A stretch of 64,000 nucleotides of DNA, taken from contig JALIRH010000002.1 of NCBI GenBank assembly GCA_023055505.1, positions 2,527,001 through 2,591,000 of the forward strand, written 5' to 3'. Positions within the stretch are counted from its first letter, which is position 1. Every line of letters begins with the position of its first letter. Source of the DNA: Callipepla californica brunnescens. Its lineage: Eukaryota; Chordata; Aves; Galliformes; Odontophoridae. Both the position numbers and the translations under genes were made by a program. The notes under the pieces are model-generated. The model ran no database searches, was not told the origin of the DNA, and was given only the letters and a program-made list of their open reading frames with translations. This document shows positions 34,501 to 45,470 of the stretch, in pieces.

Positions 34501-35708
34501 GTACAGTAAATAGAAAATTATTTCAAGGGAGAGGGGTGGGATCCTTGTGCTGTGTTCTCAGGGGAGAACACAACCCATGTGGTAAACCTCCTGCAGTTCA
34601 ATGTGCCATCTCCTAATAGGATGCAAAACACCTGCCTGGAGAGATCAGGATTATGTGAGATGAGCTCATGCATTGCATGGTTTTTTCTAATGAATCCCTC
34701 TTTAGCATATATTTATGCAAGTTGACAAAGTAAAAGAAGCAATTTCCTTAAATATTGAGCATTCATACGTAAATTGCAGCCTAGTGGAATCTTCTTCTAT
34801 CCAAACGGAATCCTTTATCTATTTCTGTTATATAAGAAAAGCAAATAATTTCTTATCGGTCGACTTTGAAATACAGGCAAGTGTTCACTTAGAGTGTTAT
34901 GAAGTGTCAGCTTTTCTAGAGCATTTATTTTTCATGGTCTTAATTTCTCATTTCATTATCTCTCCTTATTCTCTTGCCATGTCAGTGTTTTGATTCGATG
35001 GCTTCCTTGTGACAAGAGCTCTTGCTGTGTGAGCGATACAAATGCAGCTTTAAAAGTGGTACAACTTGCTATTAAGGCAGCTCCCTTCCTTGGGAATTTC
35101 TTAAAGCTGCAACGAGACAAGGCATACAAGAGACACTTTGATATGCACAGCAGGCTAAGCCCTCCTGCAGTCCCTGCTATGGAGTACTCTGCAAAATCTG
35201 TCTCTTTTTGTTCCTGATTTGCAGAGGTTTGATCTGCTTTTGCACTAGCAAGAGAGAAGTGGCACCTCAAACCTATATTTCTGAATGTTTTCACTGCAGT
35301 CAATGGGATTTTTGCAAAATTTGTAAACAAAATAATCTTATTATTGCTTTGATTCTCAAAGAAAGAACTGTAACTTTTTCTCAGCTTCTGCTGAGGTAGG
35401 TACCAACCGAAATTGAGACAGGAAGAAACAACTGACACGGAGTTTGGTTCATCCAGCAGTGGCCATCTGTAATCCCAGTCCTCAGAAATACATCACGGAG
35501 GAGATATCAAGATTTCTAGTTGCTTTCAGGAGTCTCAGATCCATGTCTGCTGCTGTCAGTGATGATGGGGAAAAAAAAGCAGGTACCAGTAGGTTGGAAG
35601 AGGCAGTTGTATAAGGTATATGACATGTATGGGCCTGATATCTCTGTGTCAGAGGGAGAGAGAATAATTAAAAAATGTTTCGCTTTATCACAGGTGTCAC
35701 AGGATCAC
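34501..35708. other. Unrecognised sequence with overlapping open frames
   Basis: A 160-codon minus-strand frame (34956-35438) overlaps plus-strand frames of 75 and 63 codons in the same interval. Composition is more balanced than in the flanks. No domain, signal peptide or convincing splice sites were recognised, so no gene is called. Confidence 0.35.
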
Positions 35709-36190
35709 TGAATCATAGAATCATTAAGGTTGGAAAAAAACACTAAAATCATCTAGTCCAACCATCAGCCCATCACCACCATGCCCACAAAACCATGTCT
35801 CTCTGTTCCAAATCTACTCTTTTATTGAGCACCTCTAGGGATGGTGTCTCCACTACCTCCCTTATCAGCCTGTTGAATTACCTCATCACTCTTTCTAAGA
35901 AATTTTTCCAAATGTCCAACCTGATCATCCCTGATGCAACTTGAGGACCTCACTTCTTGTCCTGTCACTGTTACCTGGGAGAAGAGGCAGAGCCTCACCT
36001 TACTACAATCTCCTTTCAGGAAGTTGTAGAGTGATAAGGTCTCTTCTGTGGCTCCTCTTCCTCAGACTAAACATTCATATATCCCTCAGCCAGTCCCTCA
36101 TAAAACTTTTACTCCAAACCCTTCACAGCTTTGTTGCCTTTCTCTGGAGAAGATTCAGGACCTCAATGTCTTTCTTGTGGTGAGGGGCCC
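35709..36190 (-). mobile_element. CR1 3' fragment, about 480 bp
   Basis: Antisense CR1: 'AATCATAGAATCATTAAGGT', 'CATCAGCCCATCACCACCAT', 'GCCCACAAAACCATGTCTC', 'ATTTTTCCAAATGTCCAACC', 'CTTCTTGTCCTGTCACTGTT', 'CCTCAGACTAAACATTCATA', 'TTGCCTTTCTCTGGAGAAG' and 'GTGGTGAGGGGCCCAAAA'. It runs straight into the AAAT array at 36191. Confidence 0.95.
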
Positions 36191-36225
36191 AAAAATAAAA
36201 ATAAATAAATAAATAAATAAATAAA
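36191..36225. repeat. (AAAT)n microsatellite
   Basis: Seven AAAT units with a short AAAAAT lead, placed exactly at the truncated end of the CR1 copy. The array probably grew from an A-rich stretch at the insertion boundary. Confidence 0.95.
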
Positions 36226-37027
36226 CAGATCAGTATCATGATAAATAGAGCTGGGGGAAAAAATTAATCTTTCATGAGGAGCTCCTCTTTTTGCAACACC
36301 AGGAACTTTGACAGGTGTTTGATTATTTCCTGCTATGTAGCAGAGATGTATCAGCATACACAGCTGTGATCTCTCTTCTCCTCACTTTATTCACTACCAA
36401 TCCTTTTTGGAAAGGAAATGCTGCAAATCTTGACTTATATCAGAAATCACCCTGCACACAATGAAGTGAGAAAGCACTGTTCACATGAGCAAGGCAAGAT
36501 ACTGGATCAAACTGCCAGTGGAAGGGAAATGCCTGATTGAATGTATTCAGTAGGAACAGGGCAGCCCTCATCCACACTACTGTTCCCTTTGTAGTAATAA
36601 GAACACAAGCTTGTAGCTCTTCAGATAGTAGGATTTCTTAAGAGGAAGCTTTAATTAGAAGTAATGGGAAATTGCACCACTGGAATGAGCAGAGTCGTTT
36701 GTATACATTCCAGCTGTATTTATGTTGTGAACTGACTCACAACTCAAAGTAATTCAGCTTGGAGATTGCCTCTCTTATTTACCAGTTTAAGGAAGGAAAA
36801 GACCAAATTCTGTATGCAGAGGAAAAGGTTGAAATATTTCTTCCTCTACTGCAGAGCCATTCTTATTGAAAATGTCTAAGAGCAAGAACAGGATGGACAA
36901 AGACTCAGTGATGGGTCTGAGTTGCAACTCTTAGCAACTTCACATATCCTTTCAGAAATAGTTGTGGTGTTTGGCTGATCTAAATAGAAGGTCACAGTTG
37001 CTAAAATGTTTGATTACATGAGAAGAT
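36226..37027. other. Unrecognised non-coding sequence
   Basis: No repeat or gene recognised between two CR1 copies of opposite orientation. Confidence 0.45.
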
Positions 37028-37680
37028 ACCCTGTACTGGATGCCATCCAGAGGGACCTAGACAGGTTTGAGCAGTGGGCACAGGTGAACCTCATGAGGTT
37101 CAACTAATGGGGGATGAAAGGACTGAGCATAGCTCTGCTGAAAAAGACCTGGGGGTGCTGGAGGATGGTAAGCTTGACATGAGACAGCTATGTGTCCTTG
37201 CAGCCCAGAAAGCCACCTGTATCCTGGGCTGCATCAAAAGAAGTGTGGTCAGCAGGGTGAGGGAGGTGATCTTGTCCCTGTACTCTGTGCTGGTGAGGCT
37301 GTACCTGGAGTACAGCATCCAGACATGGAGTCCTCAGTACAGGAGAGATATGAACCTGTTGGATGACATCCAGAGAAGGGACATAAAAATGATCCAAGGG
37401 ATGAAACACCTATCCCATGAAGACAAGCTGTGATAGCTGGGCCTGTTCAGCCTGGAGAAGAGAGGGCTGTGAGGTGACCTGATAGCAGCCTTTCAGCATC
37501 TAAATGGGAGCTGCAGGAAAGGAGACAGACTCTTTAGCAAAGTCTGTTGTAATAGAACAAGGAGAAATGGTTTCAAGCTTAAAGAAGGTAGATTTAGCTT
37601 AGATATAAGGAAAAGGTGAGGGTAGTGAGGCACTGGATCAGGTTGCCTAGTGATGTGGTTGCATAAAACCTAGAAAAAAA
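37028..37680 (+). mobile_element. CR1 fragment: end of ORF2 plus early 3' UTR, no 3' terminus
   Basis: Sense CR1 from 'CTGGATGCCATCCAGAGGGA' through 'GTTTCAAGCTTAAAGAAGG' to 'GGTTGCCTAGTGATGTGGTT'. The last 150 or so bases of the element, including the octamers, are missing. This is unusual because target-primed insertion starts from the 3' end. A later deletion or an abrupt rearrangement at about 37680 is the simplest explanation. Confidence 0.92.
37036..37600 (+). pseudogene. CR1 ORF2 C-terminal region (after the RT core), broken
   Basis: The relic reads [20 protein letters not shown], then, after a deletion of roughly 60 bp and a frame change, [53 protein letters not shown] and [20 protein letters not shown]. 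These blocks match the part of CR1 ORF2 downstream of the reverse-transcriptase catalytic motifs, ending with LGLFSLEKRGL after two stop codons (TGA-TAG at 37431-37436). The open 119-codon frame at 37074-37433 is this relic; it begins at a GTG in the shifted frame. The RT active site (the DD motif) is not included, so there is no enzyme here. Confidence 0.9.
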
Positions 37681-39073
37681 TCTGAGATGCTGTCATATCC
37701 ACCATGAAATCTTTAACTTTGGAAAGAAGAAGGAACTACAAATGAAAGAGTAAGCTTAAGCCAAACCTGATGAATAGTTCTCTGGAAGTTAACTACATGG
37801 ATTGGAAATATAAATAACTTGTGTTTCTATTTTATTATAATTAGTCTGTTTTCATTTTTTCCAGCACTGAAATTTATTTTAATTAAAACAACATTCGTTC
37901 TAATTTAAAAAAAAAAAAAAGAAAAAAGAGAGAGAGACTGATTAGGATAATCAGCGTTAGTTCAGCTCATGTAAGTAGCATTTTGGAAATTAAGTTTGTC
38001 ACTCTACCGGCTGAGTTCAGATACCAGTTTGATCTCTGTAGTTATCTAAATCAACTTATTCAGGAGTGAATCAAGCTATGTTATAACTATGTATATCTTT
38101 TTAGGTTAAATTTATCCAAAATGTTGGATGAAGTAATTATGAGTAGTGCTCAGTTCATATAATCAGAAGGAAAATGTTCTCCTTCAAAACAAAAGGTGAG
38201 AGTCTATGAAATTTGTTAAAAATGGGAAAGAGGGATTGAAATTCCTTGTCTAATGCAGGAAAATTACCCCATACATTCATCCTGCCTTGTCATTGCTTTC
38301 ACAGATATTCCTGTAGGAGTGAATTATTGATAACACCTGATCAGTTTGAACTAATATTATTTATCTGCTTGTAGGTCAGTCTGTGAATTAAAACAACCCT
38401 TTTCTTGTGTAATCCTCACTCTGCATGAGTCAGAACTAGAGCAGAGAAGATTTTAGTTGAACAGGGAAAGCTGTATCATAATGAGGCATTGAAGAATCTG
38501 AAATAATTGAATAAGAAGTTGGATCAGGGCACAACAAAAAAGATACTAGGGACAAATATCAAGGAATTACACATTACATAAGAAGTCTGATACTCAACAC
38601 ATGTAATACAGTGGAAGATCAACAATAAAATAAAGTTTGAAAAACAATTTTATATTTTTGTAGACATTCTGATCCTGTTGGAAAATGATTGAAAGGAGGG
38701 GAAATTTTTTTTCACACAAAAAATAAAAGTTCTGGTAAAAAAAAATCTCTTTCTCTAATAAATGTTTGGTGGAATATTAATAATATTAATTAATGGCTTA
38801 TCTGGAGCGTATTTTGCCATGTTAACATCTGTAAACAAATTTCTGAATGATCTGTGCTTGTTTGTTCCTTCACTTATTTATTACCTCAGCATCTAGGTTC
38901 TCACATGCAGTGTGTGTGATTGCTGTGGGCTTATATGTACCTAAAGACTTCCTGGCTTCAAATTGGAAATTTGCAGTAATACAGGATGTTTGGTCAGGGA
39001 TTCTCATTTTCTTGAGAAATCCTTCTTGTTTTTAAGGACCTCAGGACTTATGAAGCTATTTGCAGAAGGAAAG
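37681..39073. other. Unrecognised sequence with A-rich simple stretches
   Basis: A 14-A run followed by GA units lies at 37907-37938. The interval 37950-38040 contains a weak tRNA-like pair of boxes but no fold that I can support. The remainder is AT-rich and featureless. Confidence 0.4.
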
Positions 39074-39545
39074 GCATAGAATCATAGAATGACCTAATCA
39101 GAGAGTCACAGAATCATAGAAGCATAGAGTCATTAAGGTTGAAAAAGACCTTTATGGTCATTTCCTGCACATAAGGGGAGACCATCCCCACCATGCACAC
39201 TAAACCATGTTCCTCAGTGACACATCTACATGATTCCTGAATACTTCCAGGTACCATCTCCCTGGGCAGCCACTGCCAATATTTTATCACTCTTTCTGAG
39301 AAGAAATTATTCCTAATATCTAACTTGAGCCTTCCCTGGTGTAACTTGAGGCCATTACTCTTCTTATTGCTGTTACCTGAAAGAAGAGACTGAGTGCCAC
39401 CACATCCCACCCTCCTTTTATGGGAATTGTAGAGCACAGTAAGGTCTCCCCTGAGCCCCTTCTTCTCCAGACTGAACTACCCCAGTTCGCCCAGCTGCTC
39501 CTCATAAGAATTGTGCTCCCAGGAAGGGTGCTGTTTGTACAGACC
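39074..39545 (-). mobile_element. CR1 3' fragment with duplicated terminus
   Basis: Antisense CR1: two termini in tandem, 'GCATAGAATCATAGAATGAC' at 39074 and 'TCACAGAATCATAGAAGCAT' at 39105. It continues with 'TAAGGTTGAAAAAGACCTTT', 'CCATGCACACTAAACCATG', 'ATCTCCCTGGGCAGCCACTG', 'TAACTTGAGGCCATTACTC' and 'AGTTCGCCCAGCTGCTCC'. The doubled end suggests that one CR1 inserted into the very tail of another, or a local duplication. The overlapping frames of 87-150 codons on both strands are shadows. Confidence 0.94.
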
Positions 39546-40287
39546 AGGAATCTGCTTCTACATGCAGTATTAAATATGAACAAAGCAAGGGGGAGAACTA
39601 AAGGGAAATCTGTTAAATTAATTAATCTTCAGTGGTTATATAAAACAGTGCACTCAGTACAAAACATCAAAACTCTTCTGTTAGTTACCTGTTTTGCTGG
39701 TAAGGCTGTGAAATTAGATCACGAGAATGATCAGGATATCAGAATCCAGTGCCTCTTGATGTTTTGTTGCAGCATTTCAGCTGTTCTTTTCCAGAAGGAA
39801 AAAATAAAAAAGAGAAAGAAAACAACACCCTCTTATTTTTTCCTTTTGTACAGTTTTAAAATGGTTCTGTGAATTTCCAAGCCCTGCGGAGGCTTCATTT
39901 TCTTGTGGGGCTATTGTTTCCTTCTCTCCTTGTAGTTGCTTCTTCTGGATCTCTGGACTTCTTCCTGGAGATAGAGATGGGTTAGTAATAACACTGACAA
40001 CAATGTCACTGTAGAAAATGAATGTGAAACCCATAAAGACAAATTGCTGCCTGAGGTGTTAGTTGTTTTTATTATAATATATTGTTAAGTCACAGAATGG
40101 CTGCTTTCAGATGAGGATATGCAACTCTGAATATCATGGGGATATTCCTATTAAAATAGATACAAGACCAAAGCAAGCCAAAGCACAGTGATGAAGGACA
40201 GGATTCGTTTTCCCTAGCTCTAGCTGTCTGAATTTAGAAGTGTACAGTCAAGGTAATTTACTGTGTCCAGTTACAACAAGCGGAGAT
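39546..40287. other. Unrecognised non-coding sequence
   Basis: Includes the 3' part of a 150-codon plus-strand frame (39420-39872) that begins inside the antisense CR1 and is therefore not a gene. No repeat family was seen. Confidence 0.45.
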
Positions 40288-40404
40288 TTATGGTGGTAAA
40301 GGATTAATGGTTGGACTCCATTTGAGTTGCCTTAATGGTCTTTTCTAGCCTTAATGATTCTATGATTCAGTGATCCTATGATTTCATGATTCTATGATTC
40401 TATG
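40288..40404 (+). mobile_element. CR1 3' fragment with several octamers
   Basis: 'TTAATGGTTGGACTCCATTT', 'GAGTTGCCTTAATGGTCTTT' and then six to seven degenerate octamers (TGATTCTA, TGATTCAG, TGATCCTA, TGATTTCA, TGATTCTA, TGATTCTA). The octamer array is longer than usual but decayed. Confidence 0.9.
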
Positions 40405-41703
40405 GCCAGAGCAGATACAGGATGAGACATCATTAAGTTTAGATGAGACAGATCACTCCCTGACCTCCATGGAGTGGATTGACTTGCTCTGCTCTAGTAC
40501 TTGGTGTGGTTTGCTCAGACTCAGCCATCTCAGTTGTATACATCCACATTTGATAAAATGAATCCCCACCACAATACCAAATACCGCAGTCTTGGGAGCA
40601 CTAGATTTGTGTCCCATTTTGTGCCAGTTTTCAAGGATTAGCCCTGCTTTTACTTGAATTATAGTGCAATCTCCTCATTTCTCTTCTCTTGCAAAGAATG
40701 GCTCCCCAACCAATAGACTCTCATCCTCCTCCTCCTTTTCCTTTGTTAAAGTGAACCAGAGCAGCATCACTTAATGCACAAAGTTCATAATGGGCTCTTC
40801 AGTCCTGAAAAATGTGTGACTGAAGAGATCATGCTGGGCTATGTGCTACAATTGCTCCATGTGACCAGCATCTTTCACGTCATCCACTCTGCTTCTGGAG
40901 ACTCAGTCATCACACGAAGTCCCCAGGGACAGTCCTCAGCTCCATAGGGGAAGACACAAGCTGTGCAGTGAGTGCAGGAGGGGTTGTGGAAGGAGAAATA
41001 AGTACTTTCTCTCATTGCAAGTTCCTGAAACCTCACTGACTTCCTTCCTCATTTAGAGAATTAGAATAACATGTCTTTTCACAACACTGCTTTCAGGGAC
41101 TAGGAAAGACTCAACTGTCATTGCCCAGCCTCTTTGTTGCAGACTTTCCTATATTCCCACATGTAGATGGATGCTCTTTTACTGAAGGTACATGCTGATA
41201 CAAGTCACTGACATGATTTTCTCAGCAGCACAACCTGGATGCAGGGAGTAATCCTTTCCCTATTTATCTTTTTCATTCTCAGTGTCTCTGAGAACATAAG
41301 AGACAGGGTCACATCTTTGTTGTTATGCCTGACAGCCAATATTGGAAACTTGGAAGAGGAATCATTTTTCAAATAAAAGGCAGTATTGATCCCTGTATAT
41401 TGCAACTCTGGGTGTCAGGGCCATGGCATCATGGTACTGTTTCTGCTCAAGAAAGACAAACAAATAATTTTCCAGTTTTCCCATCCCTGAAGTAAAAATA
41501 TTTCCTCACTAGAATGCTTCACACCGGGCAGTTTTTTTGATAGCTTATGTGCCTACTTGGAAATGAGAGTTGTCTTGCCTGTAATGGTCATTGGTTTATA
41601 CTCAATGATGACCATTTCTCCCCAAAATTTGTCAGCCCTCAAACATATCCTACCAGAAAGGTCTGAAGGAGACCTCTTTTGAAGGTTTGCTTTGTTGTTG
41701 TCT

Positions 41704-41730
41704 TTTGTTTGTTTGTTTGTTTGTTTGTTT
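41704..41730. repeat. (TTTG)n microsatellite
   Basis: Six TTTG units. They extend a minus-strand frame with repeated KQTN residues. Confidence 0.95.
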
Positions 41731-42620
41731 TCTTATTTTATCTTCTGAGGAAATGAGAGTCCTTGAGCTGGTCAGATTCCCCTGAGATTGCTTCTGACAG
41801 CAGGCAAATATAAAGAAGATAAAAGATTTATCTGCCAAGCAAAGCTCTACGAATATGATTGCTAAACTGGAAAATGAACAGAGGAAACATAAAAACCAAG
41901 AAAAAGTGAAGTGACATTGTACTTCTTCCTTTCCTAGCTGCTGCTTTGAATTTCTCTGTGGTATACCATTGTATTGGAAACCAAGGAGACGAACTAATAA
42001 CAATCACCCCACCTGAACATGGGGGGGAATAACCTCTCTTAACATCTTCCCTCATTCACACACAAGGCTTTTCTGGCTATGTATAAAGCTTACTGAAGCT
42101 TCTCAGGAGATTTTCAGGATTCTTCCAGTTCTCTTGTAATTTAGGAAACCTGATCCTGTTGCAAAATGTCCTAGCTGTCTCCTGTCTTCAACAATTTCAG
42201 ATGCGTGTACCTCTACTTAAGCCATGATAGCTTTGATATGCAGACAGCACCTTTGGAGGGCTGACTCATCCTCCCCAGAAGGACTTTTTTCTCCAGTATT
42301 TTGGGGATTTCACCCTCCTACCTTTACAATGACAATGAACATATCATCAAAGCTTGATTTGTAGACACATCCCCAGACACAAAGAAAAAAGGTGTGGGGC
42401 CAGTGAACAAGTTGCCCAGATTAAATACTTCCTCTGCATCCCTCTCCCTCAGCCTCCCTGTTGGTTTTCAGATTTATTGAGCAATATTTGAGCAGGGTTA
42501 TCTCAGGGTTAGTGAAATTTCTATTCTGTAAAGCTCAGTGTCACTAATGCCACAAGCTTAAAGTCACTGAATCAATCAAACTCAGAGGAAATTCTGTGCT
42601 GTTCATACAGAATTTCTTGG

Positions 42621-42653
42621 AAAATAAATAAATAAATAAATAAATAAATAAAT
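42621..42653. repeat. (AAAT)n microsatellite
   Basis: Eight perfect AAAT units. Confidence 0.95.
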
Positions 42654-43097
42654 GAAAACATTTAAAAAAGAAACAACAGTAGTAAGAAGAATACAAGTAT
42701 CACAGGTATCATTCATGTTTAACTATATTGCTTAATACTCTTCCAGGAGCTGCTCTGATGCCTTAACAGTATGAACATTTCAAGAGCGAAATGGATTTCC
42801 AAGGACTTTGATTGAGGAGTCAAATTTTTCACTAACTTCATCTTTCTCTTGGTAATTCTCTTGCTGCAAACATTGTTATCATTGTTATCGTCACTTTTGC
42901 TGTTGCTGTTGTGTATTGCTCCTTACACAATTTAGAGAAATTCTGAATAATAATCTGAGCTGTTCTCACATTCAGTCAGCCTGTAATCTGTACAGGAGTA
43001 AAATCATGGGGAATTACTTTTTTTCTTCTCATTGTCCCTTGGAAAGGCAAAACAATGATCAGTAGTTTTATCAGCTTCTCTAAATTAATGACATTAT

Positions 43098-43262
43098 TTG
43101 CCCAGGGAGGTAATGGAGTCACCGATCCCAAAGGCATTCAAGAAACATGTAGATGTGGCACTGAGGGAGATGGTTCAGTGGGCGTGGTGGTGATGGGTTG
43201 ACAGTTGGAGGAGACATCTTAGAGGTCTTTTCCAATTTTAATATTTCTATGATTTTATGATT
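43098..43262 (+). mobile_element. CR1 3' fragment
   Basis: 'TTGCCCAGGGAGGTAATGGA', 'GGCATTCAAGAAACATGTAG', 'GATGTGGCACTGAGGGAGAT', 'GGTTCAGTGGGCGTGGTGG', 'CATCTTAGAGGTCTTTTCC' and 'TTTCTATGATTTTATGATTC' follow the CR1 tail in sense. Confidence 0.94.
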
Positions 43263-45427
43263 CCTTTGTTACTCATGACAGAAGGAAAAAGCTGAGAGAG
43301 AGTGCTTACCCCCTCCCCCATCCCTGCCTGTCTTTTCTCTTGTTTGATGCCATTCACCAATGCAAGTAAAGCATGATTCTATGGGGAAAGTCAGAGAAGT
43401 GTTGCTGTGCTGATGGATATTTTCTTTGACTTTGTGACTGGAGGCGACACAAAGGGCAGAGAACATCTGAACAGACTAGAAAGAATTATACAGTTGTCAT
43501 ATCTCCAATCACTGGCCCAGGTGATCTCATTAACAAGACTACATGTTATCAGGGGACATTGCTACAACAGTATCTTGAACAAAATAAATTAATGACTGGG
43601 TATATCCAAAAAAACAGATCTTAATATCCTAAACTCCTTGGGTATGTTATGATAGACAGAAATAGTTTTATCTTTCTCTGCATTATAAATATATTAATAT
43701 ATTTTCATCATATTACGTATTTTTTCCTTCTGTGCACACAGATGTCTCAGTAGGAAGCATGAACTTGTAAAAGTCCCTTAAGGTCTTTAGTTACACAGTC
43801 AGTAGAGAAGCTTCTTAAAAGCACAGATGATTTGCAGTTGCCCACCCCTCAAGAAGGTACTCTTCAAACTAGCTAAGATTGCCTATAGCAAAGCAGTCTT
43901 TGTATGAGTCTGGGACTCCACCTGTACTAATTGAAGAATCAAACGAATTCATAAACAACCCAGAAAATGTCTACTGGTGGAAATGCCGTGAGTCCTGAAG
44001 ACAGCCCAGTTCTCATATGGACTTCCATAAAATTAAAGTCATACCTGCTAAATGATAAAAAGGATTCAACTGAGATCAGCTATACAAAAGCAGAGCAAAA
44101 TACAGCAGTTTTGCACAGGGCCACACATTTCTTTTCTCTGCTCTAGTTTCCACCTTCACCACTAGTCAATTCTACTCAGATGGATGGAAACATGATTTCT
44201 TGAAGTTGATTGTTTTTTCTTCCAGAAAGTTATATTTCAGTGAAATCTGGTAATAAGAGAGTTTCTTTGTTTCATAGATTTATCTTCTGGAAAAGAAGCT
44301 TAGTGAGACACACCAAATGATCAATGGTTTAATGGTATGGGCACTGGCTGAAACGAGAACCTGTCCTTCCCTATATTTAAATTTTAACAGGAGGCAGGAA
44401 CTGGCATTTTCTTAAGAACTCTCCTTTTCCTCCAGGATCTCAAATGGTGCTATACTTTTAATATGGAACAAAATCAATCTTTGATGTCTCCCACTTTTAA
44501 CAGAAGAAAATTCTGCATTTCAGAACAGCATCTTGGCTTGTAGAGAATGGAAGAGACAAATTCTGTGCGGACATTTTGCCTTGCAAAAGTGATTTTGCCA
44601 CTGTAGGAGTCTTGCTCTTCTCCAAGTGGACTGTACTGACGATAAAAAAATAAAATATAAATAAAAACAGTAAGAACTACACTGCTCACAGTACGATCTT
44701 GTGAGAACTTTTTCTTCTAACATCCACAGGTCTTGTCCACAACCCTCCACTACAAAGTCAACTTCAGTCTCACAGTGGTTGATCCTCAACTTCAAGAAAT
44801 CTCACCCTCCCTCCACAGGTCTACTTTTCTTGTCTAGACAGAAACATCTGAAGTCAAGATGCCAGTGCTCTCATTACCTCTGTGGGCAGGAAACAACCTC
44901 TTGTGATGGTTCATATGGTAAAATGTAATTTCTCTTATTCAGTACTTTACGTTAACTTTAACTTTGTCTTCTCTGTCATTCTGTGTACTTCTGTGGCCAA
45001 CATTTAATAAGGTCTGTCATAGTGCCAGTCTGGTTTTCTTTCTATCATTTATTTTTCAGTCACTTATTAAATCTTGTTTGTAGGAAAATGGAGAAGGCAG
45101 AAAAAAATTCAGTTCATTTTGGTTTATTTCTCAACTCTAAGAAATCTCTACAATATTTTCTTGTTTCCAGTACTCTCATCTCCAAAGGCTTTACCAAATT
45201 AAACCAGCAAATAAGATACTTCCAGTCTGAATGGGCAGGGTCTTCCCTGTTAATGACATCATTTGTCTTAGCCCAAAGCCAAAGTCTATATTGCTTCTTC
45301 ACTGTCTACCCAGATAACCCCACACATGCTTTTGGCCATGCTATTTTGATATTTTCAGTTTTCACAACACCCGGTGGCACCAAAACTCCAGAAGTTCACT
45401 GATACTCTGTTTAAAGAGAATAATATT
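43263..45427. other. Unrecognised non-coding sequence
   Basis: Frames of 71-139 codons on both strands (44474-45402) overlap each other and have no recognisable domains. No repeat family was found. Confidence 0.42.
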
Positions 45428-45470
45428 ACAGAAGCACAGGATTGATTGGAAGGGACCTTTAAGCTTACTT
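45428..45470 (-). mobile_element. Possible CR1 terminus remnant
   Basis: 'CAGAAGCACAGGATTGATTG', then 'GAAGGGACCTTTAAGCTTA', is like the antisense CR1 start 'cagaatcacagaattgattgggttggaagggacctttaaaggtca'. Only about 40 bp remain. Confidence 0.5.

Larger units (their letters stand above)
40405..43097. other. Unrecognised sequence with two tetranucleotide repeats
   Basis: Contains the TTTG run at 41704-41730 and the AAAT run at 42621-42653. The interval 40860-41000 is richer in G+C than its surroundings. The 117- and 75-codon minus-strand frames at 41650-42055 include the TTTG repeat (Lys-Gln-Thr-Asn) and look spurious. Confidence 0.42.

Noticed and set aside
37074..37433. 119-codon frame as a host gene
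   Set aside because: Its blocks ([23 protein letters not shown]) are those of CR1 ORF2 downstream of the RT core, and it is followed by CR1 3' sequence.
37950..38040. Possible tRNA-like element on either strand
   Set aside because: A CTCAGCCGGTAGAG-like D-arm on the minus strand and a GTTTGATC-like box on the plus strand do not belong to one fold.
39420..39872. 150-codon plus-strand frame
   Set aside because: It begins inside an antisense CR1 copy and has no domain beyond it.
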